Shown piece by piece: positions 40,152-48,406 of a DNA stretch of 64,000 nucleotides. A program made the translations under genes and the position numbers. Every line of letters starts with the position of its first letter. Positions within the stretch are counted from its first letter, which is position 1. Origin of the DNA: an uncultured Alphaproteobacteria bacterium (GTDB lineage: Bacteria > Pseudomonadota > Alphaproteobacteria > Rhodobacterales > Rhodobacteraceae); contig CACAMI010000001.1 in assembly GCA_902533625.1 (NCBI GenBank), forward strand, positions 62,001 through 126,000, read 5' to 3'. The notes beneath the pieces are model-generated. The model was not told the DNA's origin, made no database searches, and saw only the letters and a program-made list of their open reading frames with translations.

Positions 40152-41804
40152 CTAAGCTGCCTGATTGTCATAATCAAATAACCGTTCAACATTTAATCGA
40201 AAAATTATGTTCCGATCGTCGTCGACAGTGGTTCCTGATACAAAAGGGAGATTTGAAATCAACTTATCCGGTTGGTCAAAAACGATTTCATCATATACGA
40301 AATCACCAAAGTAATTAATGGCTATAGCTTTATCTGATAAGGAAAGTAGTATTATTTTTTCAACAAATCCTTTAGAATTATTAGTAGGCAAAGATAGTAA
40401 CTTACTTAAATCTTGAATAGGGATCTGACTTTTATTATATCTAATGTGCTCAGTCCCCGTCACAATATCTGTTTCCAAGTCAGATTTATTCTTTACCCAT
40501 TGAATTGATCTCGATGGAACAGCATAAAATGTGGGCAAATCTTTCAAAATTATGCATTCCTCAGTACTGACTGCTCCGGGGATAAGTACAGAAATATTGG
40601 TACCTTTATTTTTTTCAGAAAAAATCTCTATTTTGCCGCCTAGCATCGCAATATTTTTTTCCACAACATCCATGCCTACTCCTCTGCCTGAAGTGGAGCT
40701 CACATTCTCGGCAGTAGAAAAACCAGGCTTAAAAATCAAAGAATAAATATCTCGTTCTTCTAATTCTTTTGGGTTCGACTTAGAAATGAATTTCTTTTCT
40801 ATTGCTTTCTTAAGTATTTTATCTTTATCTAAACCACGACCATCATCAGAGAGTTTTATTACCAGATTGTCCCCTTCCTTTTGGAATGACAAATTAATTT
40901 TGCCTATTCCTTTTTTAGGTCTATCCTTATCCTCTTCAATTCCATGATCAATTGAATTTCTTATCATATGCATCAAAGGGTCAGCTAAGGCCCTAATTAT
41001 ACTACGATCAGCTCTTTCGTTATCTCCTTTTACATTGAATTGAATTTTCTTTTTAAGGCTCTTTGAGGTATCTATAGCTGCTCTCTTCAATCTTCTAACT
41101 AAGTCATTTACAGATATGAGTCTTAAGTCAGTAATTCTTCCGTTCACAATTTGTATGTCATTGACTAATTTCTCTAAAATAACATTCGCATAGTCATTTT
41201 CAGCCATTGTGTTAACTTGCTCGAAAGCCCTCTTTAAGGCATTTGCTCTAGAGATTAAAGTTCCAGATTTTTGAAAAAGATCATCAAGAGAAGCAGAACT
41301 TACTTGGGTGAACCTTTCTTCTTCTAATGAATCCAGATTACTTAAAGGTTCACTTACTAGGGAATCATCAAAAGTTTCATTTCTATTTTTTTGTTTAATT
41401 TTCGAGGGTTTTCCTTGAAGAATTTCTTCAAGCACTGACTTGCACGATCCAAAATTCTTGGTAATTACTTCTTTACGCTCTTTTATAGATTTTTGTAAAA
41501 TTGCTTTTAGCACATCTGTAAAATTTAATAATGCAGTACGTAGATTGTCATCTAATATAATTTTGCCCTTTCTTGATTCTGATATTAAATCTTCAGCAAG
41601 ATGGGTTAAAGTTACAGTTTCAGACAATCCGATGCTACCAGTCAACCCTTTTAAGGAATGAAAACTTCTGAAAATAGAGTCTATTTCTGCCTTTGAAAGA
41701 TCTTTGTTTACGCTATCCAAAAGCAGATCTTCGGAATTCTTGCAGTGTTCCAAGGCTTCTGACTCGAACTGGGCCCAAATCTCGTCTAAGAATTCATCAT
41801 TCAA
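40152..41804 (-). CDS. cheA: Chemotaxis histidine kinase CheA
   Basis: Hpt H-box FRSFHSLKGLTGSIG; N-box DPLMHMIRNSIDHGIE; G boxes DDGRGLD and GRGVGMDVV; CheW-like C-terminus. Confidence 0.95.
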   Translation of the reverse strand: MNDEFLDEIWAQFESEALEHCKNSEDLLLDSVNKDLSKAEIDSIFRSFHSLKGLTGSIGLSETVTLTHLAEDLISESRKGKIILDDNLRTALLNFTDVLKAILQKSIKERKEVITKNFGSCKSVLEEILQGKPSKIKQKNRNETFDDSLVSEPLSNLDSLEEERFTQVSSASLDDLFQKSGTLISRANALKRAFEQVNTMAENDYANVILEKLVNDIQIVNGRITDLRLISVNDLVRRLKRAAIDTSKSLKKKIQFNVKGDNERADRSIIRALADPLMHMIRNSIDHGIEEDKDRPKKGIGKINLSFQKEGDNLVIKLSDDGRGLDKDKILKKAIEKKFISKSNPKELEERDIYSLIFKPGFSTAENVSSTSGRGVGMDVVEKNIAMLGGKIEIFSEKNKGTNISVLIPGAVSTEECIILKDLPTFYAVPSRSIQWVKNKSDLETDIVTGTEHIRYNKSQIPIQDLSKLLSLPTNNSKGFVEKIILLSLSDKAIAINYFGDFVYDEIVFDQPDKLISNLPFVSGTTVDDDRNIIFRLNVERLFDYDNQAA

Positions 41805-41814
41805 TTATACACCT

Positions 41815-42240
41815 TTAATTTTTAACCAATTGATTAATTAAGTTCTTTAGATCCTCCCCCTTTTTTTGAGCTAATGTAGGATCTAATGCTCCACCAGGCT
41901 TATCAATTATTCCATCTGCCCCTAATTTCTTTACTTCGGCCGAGTAAGTACTGCCAATTTGAGCTAGAGATGATACAATTATTACTTTTGCTTTATGATG
42001 CAAACGAATTTCCCTTAAAGCCTCCACTCCGTTCATAATCGGCATTTCAATATCTAAAAGAATAATCTCAAATTTTGAATTATCGAGCTTTTCAAGAGCA
42101 ATTTTTCCATTTTCCGCTTCTTCTATGAGATCAAACATATTCAACTCTTCAACTATTTTCTTTAGCATCATCCGCATCAATTTACTATCATCAACAATTA
42201 AGACGTTTCTATTTGCATCTAAATTCATTTTTTCACCCAC
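41815..42240 (-). CDS. CheY-like receiver (similar to a CheB-type receiver)
   Basis: VLIVDDSKLMRMMLKKIVEE; IILLDIEMPIMNGVEAL; VIIVSSLAQIGS; DGIIDKPGG. Confidence 0.9.
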   Translation of the reverse strand: MGEKMNLDANRNVLIVDDSKLMRMMLKKIVEELNMFDLIEEAENGKIALEKLDNSKFEIILLDIEMPIMNGVEALREIRLHHKAKVIIVSSLAQIGSTYSAEVKKLGADGIIDKPGGALDPTLAQKKGEDLKNLINQLVKN

Positions 42241-43273
42241 CGTGAGATAAACTATACTTTTCTGTTAGGAGATCGCCAATTTTTTTGGGTTCCGCAATGA
42301 TATCCTGATACCCTTTTGCAATAACGGAAAGCGGCATAGTTTTGGCAACTGCGGTACTAGGGTCTTGCACAAAAATGAGTCCTCCATTTTCTTTGTGAAT
42401 CTTAGAGCCTTCACAAGCATCTGAGCATAGACCACTCAATATTACAACATCACAAAGTTTATTTTTTTCCGAAACTCCTTTAAGAAAGGAATCTATGTTA
42501 GGTGTAAAAAGTTTCCCAATTTTTGGAGGGATATAAGATATGAAAAAATCATTTGATTTTTCTCTTAGCTCGGCCTCGAATCCTCCTTTTAACATTGAAA
42601 CACTGTTTTCAACTATACTGCCGTCATTTGATATGCGAATTTTAAAGCCATTGTCACAATAAAACTTATTTAGTCGATTTACAAAAAATTCATCGACCCC
42701 CTCTGGCATGTGAATGGCGGCAATAATTGGGATGTGAAAATAATCAATTCTCCTCAATATTTCTTCAAGGGGTTCTAAGGAACCTGCTGATCCTGCAATT
42801 AAAAGCATGTCAGCTTTTGAAGAAATTTGTATGACTTGGCTATTGTTTATTGATTTAGGAGATAAAATATTTCTTTTTATTTGTTTTTCTATGGCACCCA
42901 AATAATCAAGAATATCTTCTCTAAATTCATTTAAATTGATCCCTTTTCCTATTTTATTTTTCGAAATAAATCCAATTGCACCCAAGCGAAACGCTTCAAT
43001 TATCTTTTTGCCATCAGATCTATGGAAGCCACTTACTATCAAACATTCAGATCTATGGCTTTTTTCTCGAAGGTTTTTCAAAAGTTCCACGCCGTCCATG
43101 ATTGGCATTTCCACATCTGAAATTATCAGGTCGGCCATATAATTTTCATTTTCCAGAAAAGCGTCCTTTCCGTTTTCTGCCTCCCAAATGACTTCAAAAC
43201 TAGGATTCGATTGAACTATTTGCTTGATCACCATCCGAATGAATTTAGAGTCATCAACAATAGCGACTTTCAT
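42233..43273 (-). CDS. cheB: Chemotaxis methylesterase CheB (receiver + methylesterase)
   Basis: AIVDDSKFIRMVIKQIV; LIISDVEMPIMDGVELL; LLIAGSAGSLEPLEEIL; AAIHMPEGVDEFF; VVILSGLCSDACEGSK. Confidence 0.88.
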   Translation of the reverse strand: MKVAIVDDSKFIRMVIKQIVQSNPSFEVIWEAENGKDAFLENENYMADLIISDVEMPIMDGVELLKNLREKSHRSECLIVSGFHRSDGKKIIEAFRLGAIGFISKNKIGKGINLNEFREDILDYLGAIEKQIKRNILSPKSINNSQVIQISSKADMLLIAGSAGSLEPLEEILRRIDYFHIPIIAAIHMPEGVDEFFVNRLNKFYCDNGFKIRISNDGSIVENSVSMLKGGFEAELREKSNDFFISYIPPKIGKLFTPNIDSFLKGVSEKNKLCDVVILSGLCSDACEGSKIHKENGGLIFVQDPSTAVAKTMPLSVIAKGYQDIIAEPKKIGDLLTEKYSLSHGG

Positions 43274-44715
43274 TTGGAAAGCTCTAAAAAACGTTCCTTT
43301 AGATCTTCTGTATCTATTTGATAATAAATTTTGTCAGAGTAAACAATCTTCGCAGCGGACACATTTTGGAACTTGGCGGCGTGGTCACCCCTGATGTCTT
43401 TATGGGTAAGGTTTCTTGAAATTGAGATTCTATTAATATCAGGCACCGCCAAAGCAGCCTGTATTTCACTAATTTCAAAAAAAATAATGAAATTGCGTTG
43501 AGAAACATCACTTCCGCCCAATACAACGCTTAAATCAAAGACAGCTGTAACCCTATTTTCCAATTCCGTGTACCCCAGCATATTTTGCTGCTGATTTTTG
43601 GAAATTTTTATTTCCGATGAATGGGATACTTTTTTAAGCAGTTCTAATGGTAAGAGGTAATTATAAGTATCACTATGAATAGTTAAAAAGCTAATAGTCT
43701 CATAAATTTCTCCTGAAGCCACATTCTTAAGCGTAGGAGAAAAAGGATACAATGATTTCAATGCATCAATTCCCTCCAAATTAATGACCCTTAAGTGTTC
43801 ATTGTTTTTGGAATCAAAACCAAATACCGAGGATCCTTCAAAAAGATTTTTTAAATCACTCAAATCAGATTTTTTCTGTTTAATTTTATCATGTTTATTT
43901 GTGCGGACTAAATTATTTTTTGGGACGTTGTGAAGTTCACATTTTTTTTCACTACCTATTGCAATTGTATGCCTACCCTCTTCATTTTCTAATGGGGAAG
44001 AAAAGAAGGCTTGAAAAGCATATTTAGAATTGCCACCACCTATAAAAGGACAAAGTGAATCACTAAAATTTGCCATTGGCACGGAACAGCCAGAAAACGA
44101 ATCAATAATTTCGATATCCTTCATAGGTATGACCCTATTTAAGTCCTCAATATCTACAGCAAACTTTTCATTTTCGGTGACAAATGAAAGAAAAGTTCTA
44201 TTTTCTTCTATAGATGTATTTTCTTTTAGAAAATCAACGGGCTTCTCTTTTTTAATTGTATTCTGATCCCCCATGAGGGAGTTAAATAACTCCTCTACTT
44301 TGACATAAATTAAATTTTGCCTGCCTAATTTAGTTCTAAGAAGAGGGGTTAGTTTTTTCCCAAAGCCCACTTTAGATGATTCGGGTTCAATTTTAATAGT
44401 TTTTAAGCCAATAATTTCATCGATTTGTAAGCATATATTTCTATCTGATTCCTCCAAGAAAATTAAAAACTTTGGAATATTAGAGCTACGCCTTTTTGTT
44501 TCAATTATAAATTTTGGGTCTGCCAAAAGGACAGCTTTGCCAGCATTTTGAGCCACACCAATTAATGGCTTTTCTAAATTTTCTAGTAAAACAATTTCAT
44601 CAAAATCCTTTACTGCAGAGAGAAAAGTTTTTGGTAAGGCTATTAACTTATCACAACATTTTGTAATGAGAACATCACAATCCAGGTATTTTAGTTTTTT
44701 TTTGTTAGCAACCAT
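43270..44715 (-). CDS. Multi-domain CheW-like scaffold, probably three tandem CheW-like domains
   Basis: Three regions with CheW pattern: ~12-150, ~172-300, ~350-480 (e.g. FLTIHSDTYNYLLPLELLKKV...NRVTAVFDLSVVLGG...NFIIFFEISEIQAALAVPDINRI). Only CheW-like product in the operon apart from the CheA C-terminus. Confidence 0.7.
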   Translation of the reverse strand: MVANKKKLKYLDCDVLITKCCDKLIALPKTFLSAVKDFDEIVLLENLEKPLIGVAQNAGKAVLLADPKFIIETKRRSSNIPKFLIFLEESDRNICLQIDEIIGLKTIKIEPESSKVGFGKKLTPLLRTKLGRQNLIYVKVEELFNSLMGDQNTIKKEKPVDFLKENTSIEENRTFLSFVTENEKFAVDIEDLNRVIPMKDIEIIDSFSGCSVPMANFSDSLCPFIGGGNSKYAFQAFFSSPLENEEGRHTIAIGSEKKCELHNVPKNNLVRTNKHDKIKQKKSDLSDLKNLFEGSSVFGFDSKNNEHLRVINLEGIDALKSLYPFSPTLKNVASGEIYETISFLTIHSDTYNYLLPLELLKKVSHSSEIKISKNQQQNMLGYTELENRVTAVFDLSVVLGGSDVSQRNFIIFFEISEIQAALAVPDINRISISRNLTHKDIRGDHAAKFQNVSAAKIVYSDKIYYQIDTEDLKERFLELSK

Positions 44716-44878
44716 TTTTTCTTTTCTAACGCCTTTTCAATTTCTTAGTCTAAGGTATATAAATTATACTAAATTTAAAATACTAATTGAAATCTAAACT
44801 TAATTACAATAATCCTTTCATATCATTGGTATATTTCAGTGGATGAATTTTGAACTTTTTTTTCCAAGTTAAATTAGA

Positions 44879-45223
44879 ATGACAATTGATAGTAGCTTTG
44901 TAAAAAACTTATTTGTTTCAGACGTGATAAAGGTTGACGCAGGAAATTCAATACCTTTGGGCGATCATTTCTATTTTGTTAATTCCGGAGTAGTTTCTGG
45001 AAGCATCGGTGTGAAGAGACCAGCTAAATTTAAAGCTGAAGCAGGACAATTTTTTAGTCTGAAGTCTATTATTAACCCAGAGGATAAGGTCAATTCCGCT
45101 TTGGCAGATACGATGGTTGAATTAACAATGGTTAAATATAACGAGTTAGAGAAGGTTTTAGGTGGAACTGATAAAAATCTAAGCGCATTATTAAAATCAT
45201 TAATTTCTCAAGGAATCCATTAA
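44879..45223 (+). CDS. Small protein with degenerate cyclic-nucleotide-binding-like fold
   Basis: HFYFVNSGVVSGSIGV...AEAGQFFSLKSII...ALADTMVELTMVKYNELEKVL resembles the CNBD strand order; PBC motif not conserved. Confidence 0.55.
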   Translation: MTIDSSFVKNLFVSDVIKVDAGNSIPLGDHFYFVNSGVVSGSIGVKRPAKFKAEAGQFFSLKSIINPEDKVNSALADTMVELTMVKYNELEKVLGGTDKNLSALLKSLISQGIH

Positions 45224-46098
45224 TGTCGTCTGATTTCGATTTTGGAAATTTTTTAGATCTAAAAAATCAGGTAATACTTAAGATAAATTGTATAAAGCTT
45301 TTCCAGTGCTTATGTAATCCAAAAAAAAGTCAAAAAGACATTTCTCTCATAAGGGATAATATCTTAGAAGATCCAATTTCTAAAAGCTTTTCGGGTTTTT
45401 TTGATGTGATTCTGAATTTGAAATTAGATAATAAAGATTCCATTCTACGAGCTTTCCCCCATCTTAATTTAATGATTAAAACACTAAATGATAACGGTGA
45501 GGCAGATGCAGAAATACTGGGGACAAAACAAAAATTGAAAGAAAATTTGAGTGATTTTTACATTAGAATAATGGATAAAGATGACATCTGGGTAATTTCT
45601 CAGATTCATGAGTTTCTTGAATCGGAAAGTGATTTAGCGACGATTTTAACGCGCATACTTGATTTGGAGGTTTCGGATATGGGTATTATTTCGGAAGTTA
45701 GAGATTTGTTAGAAAATAAAAATTCTTTGGCAGGATTAGAGGCACTCCTAAAAAAACTGCTTTCAGATGAAGACAGAGGTTTTATTACCGGTGAGGAAAG
45801 GAGAATATTATTAGACAGGGGTGTTAAGGAGAGCTTTGTTAATTTAATTACAAAAGAGTCTTTAAAAGACCTGACCCCACAAAATTTATTGGAAGACAAG
45901 TTATTTCTAATATCTTTCTCAGAGGAAATGCTTAATGATAAGCCAGATTTTATTGAAAAAATTACAGAAAATGGTGTAATTCTAACTAGTACTGGTGCTG
46001 AATCGAAAGATGGTTTTGTATTTTTGGTTTTATCTAAAAATGAAATGAGCAATAGTTTTTTTGAGAATTATGATCAATCTATAACTGAGGTAATATAA
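45223..46098 (+). CDS. Hypothetical 291-aa protein, predicted mostly helical
   Basis: Start overlaps the stop of the preceding gene (TAATG); no recognised motifs. Confidence 0.75.
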   Translation: MSSDFDFGNFLDLKNQVILKINCIKLFQCLCNPKKSQKDISLIRDNILEDPISKSFSGFFDVILNLKLDNKDSILRAFPHLNLMIKTLNDNGEADAEILGTKQKLKENLSDFYIRIMDKDDIWVISQIHEFLESESDLATILTRILDLEVSDMGIISEVRDLLENKNSLAGLEALLKKLLSDEDRGFITGEERRILLDRGVKESFVNLITKESLKDLTPQNLLEDKLFLISFSEEMLNDKPDFIEKITENGVILTSTGAESKDGFVFLVLSKNEMSNSFFENYDQSITEVI

Positions 46099-46099
46099 A

Positions 46100-46429
46100 G
46101 TGAGTGGAAGTATAGAACCTATAGTTCAGGGTCAGGTAATATTTGATATAGGTCAAAATATTGATAAATGCTTTATCCTTCAAAAGGGCTCTATTCATAT
46201 TATGAATAGTAAGGAGGAGAAAGTTGGAGGCATTGGGCCTAACACTATGTTTGGGTTTACAGAATTGGTTAAAGGAAAATTCGAACACTCGACCAAAGCC
46301 ATATGTGTTTCTTCAGGAACGGTTGTGTCTTTTCCATCTGAAATAATAAAAAATAAATTAGAAGTATATAAAGAAGATAGTAAAAGCTTTTTGGAAACTT
46401 TAGCGGATCAGGTTTTAGGAAAAAAGTAA
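46100..46429 (+). CDS. Small cyclic-nucleotide-binding-like domain protein without HTH (GTG start)
   Basis: GQVIFDIGQNIDKCFILQKGSIHIMNSKEEKVGGIGPNTMFGFTELVKG...TKAICVSSGTVVSFPSEIIKNKL. Confidence 0.7.
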   Translation: MSGSIEPIVQGQVIFDIGQNIDKCFILQKGSIHIMNSKEEKVGGIGPNTMFGFTELVKGKFEHSTKAICVSSGTVVSFPSEIIKNKLEVYKEDSKSFLETLADQVLGKK

Positions 46430-46436
46430 ATTGCTG

Positions 46437-47342
46437 CTATCTTCCTCTTATTCTAGGGTCGAGGGCATCACGTAATCCATCACCAAGGTAATTTACTGAT
46501 AAAACAGTTAAAGAAATAAACAGACCGGGCCAAAAAACTCTTTCGGGATATTGTTGAAGGTAATCTACTGCATCAAATAAAAGTCTACCCCATGTTGGGA
46601 AGTCTGGTGGAAATCCTAGTCCCAAGAATGATAATGCACTTTCTGTGATTATGGCATTAGCTATACCTAATGTTGCGGAAACCATAATAGGTGATAGAAC
46701 ATTAGGCAGTATATGCCTTGAGATTATATTTGATGGTTTTGTTCCTATTGATCTAGCTGCAGTTACAAATTCTAATTCTTTTAATGCCAGTACATCTGCT
46801 CTAACTATTCGTGCGGTATTCATCCAGCTTGTCACACCAATCGCAGTAACTATTAAAATAAATGTACCTGTTTCGGGCCCAAATCTCATAGACAATGTTT
46901 CTCGGAAGAGCATAACCATTACCAAAAGAAGAGGTAAAAGTGGTAGTGCGAGAAAAAGATCTGTAAATCTCATCAAAGGCCCGTCAAGTTTTTTAAATTG
47001 ACCAGCCAATACCCCTATAAAAGTCCCCAAAACTAAAGATAAAAACATGGCTGTAAAGCCGACAGATATCGAAACTTTTCCACCGGCAATCATTCTTGCT
47101 AACATATCTCTACCAAGTTGATCTGTGCCTAAGGGATGTGCAAGGCTCGGACCTGAGTTTCTAGCACGAATATCAATATATGTAGCATCAATAGTCCATA
47201 GGAAAGGACCGACAATTACTCCAAAAACTATTATAACAAACACAATGCTACCAATAAGAGCTCCTCTATGGGTTTTAAACTGATCCCAGACATCTTGCCA
47301 CTGGCTACTAGAGATTTCATTTTTAGCTACAGTTTCATTCAT
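46437..47342 (-). CDS. Oligopeptide-type ABC transporter permease (OppC/DppC-like)
   Basis: AHPLGTDQLGRDMLARMIAGGKVSISVG; SALSFLGLGFPPDFPTWGRLL. Confidence 0.93.
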   Translation of the reverse strand: MNETVAKNEISSSQWQDVWDQFKTHRGALIGSIVFVIIVFGVIVGPFLWTIDATYIDIRARNSGPSLAHPLGTDQLGRDMLARMIAGGKVSISVGFTAMFLSLVLGTFIGVLAGQFKKLDGPLMRFTDLFLALPLLPLLLVMVMLFRETLSMRFGPETGTFILIVTAIGVTSWMNTARIVRADVLALKELEFVTAARSIGTKPSNIISRHILPNVLSPIMVSATLGIANAIITESALSFLGLGFPPDFPTWGRLLFDAVDYLQQYPERVFWPGLFISLTVLSVNYLGDGLRDALDPRIRGR

Positions 47343-48342
47343 AACGTATTCTCGGGTCTAATATTCCGTATAGAATGTCCGCTATTAAATTAAAGAGCAC
47401 AATCAAAATAGCAAAAATAAACGTTAGAGTTTGTACCATGGGCAGGTCATTTGCATAAATGGCAGTTATAAGCATTTGACCCAAGCCATTTACTTTAAAG
47501 ACTTGCTCGGTGATGATTGCTCCTCCAAAGATGGTTGGGACACCTAAGGCAATAACTGTTACTACTGGAATCATAGAATTTCTTAGGACATGGATTAATA
47601 CGACAGTTTGTTCTTTTAATCCCTTTGCACGAGCTGTTCTAACGTAGTCCTGATTTAAATTATCTAACATAGATGCCCTCATAAAACGACTTATTTGCGC
47701 AGCATTGTAAAGGGCCAATACAAAGACAGGCATTACCATCTGTTTGAATTGAAGAACAAACGTATCCCAATCTACAACCCTGAGTGTCGTGTCATAGATA
47801 GATGGAAACCACTCAAGTTCCACAGAGAAGATAACAATTAAAAACACGCCTGTGAAAAAGGTAGGTACCGAGTAACCGACCATAGCAATAAAAGTACCTA
47901 GCTGGTCAAACCAAGAATACTGCTTATAGGCAGAAATGATTCCTAGAGGTAAAGCCATTAAGACGCCAACTACATATGACATACCGACCACCCAAAGGGT
48001 TTGAGGAATTCTTTCAGCGATAATATCTGCAATAGGACTTCTGCTTTGCCAAGAAATCAAACGAGCGGCATCTCCTGCCAAATTAAATCCTGTCATATTG
48101 CTTAAAATATGTAACGGTTCTGAAACGAAGAACTGAATTAACCATTTGAAATATCTTATATGTAGAGGTTGCCCCAATCCAAGAGCTTCTCTCATTTTTT
48201 GTTTAACTTCTGGAGGTACGGTTAAAGGAACCTCTGCCATTGGATCTCCAGGAGCAAGTTCGAGAAGCAAAAAAATTATAAGACTGATAAAAATAAGTGT
48301 AGGGATAGCAAACATCAATCTTCTTATTGTGTAGGTAAGCAT
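47335..48342 (-). CDS. Oligopeptide-type ABC transporter permease (OppB/DppB-like)
   Basis: MLTYTIRRLMFAIPTLIFISLIIFLLLELAPGDP; DYVRTARAKGLKEQTVVLIHVLRNSMIPVVTV. Confidence 0.93.
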   Translation of the reverse strand: MLTYTIRRLMFAIPTLIFISLIIFLLLELAPGDPMAEVPLTVPPEVKQKMREALGLGQPLHIRYFKWLIQFFVSEPLHILSNMTGFNLAGDAARLISWQSRSPIADIIAERIPQTLWVVGMSYVVGVLMALPLGIISAYKQYSWFDQLGTFIAMVGYSVPTFFTGVFLIVIFSVELEWFPSIYDTTLRVVDWDTFVLQFKQMVMPVFVLALYNAAQISRFMRASMLDNLNQDYVRTARAKGLKEQTVVLIHVLRNSMIPVVTVIALGVPTIFGGAIITEQVFKVNGLGQMLITAIYANDLPMVQTLTFIFAILIVLFNLIADILYGILDPRIRYE

Positions 48343-48367
48343 ATTCCCCGCCTTAAGATGAAGAAAA

Positions 48368-48391
48368 GGCCGCCCAGTTTTCCGGGCAGCC
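48368..48391 (-). terminator. GC-rich stem-loop between the SBP gene and oppB-like gene
   Basis: Minus strand GGCTGCCC-GGAAAACT-GGGCGGCC (8-bp stem with one G.U), then TTTTCTTC; between the 48407 stop and 48342 start. Confidence 0.6.
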
Positions 48392-48406
48392 TAATTATTT
48401 TTTAAA

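Noticed and set aside
45606-46052. 148-aa minus-strand ORF
   Set aside because: Antisense to the 291-aa gene, low-complexity Ser-rich; the plus-strand frame fits the operon spacing better, though both lack known homologs.
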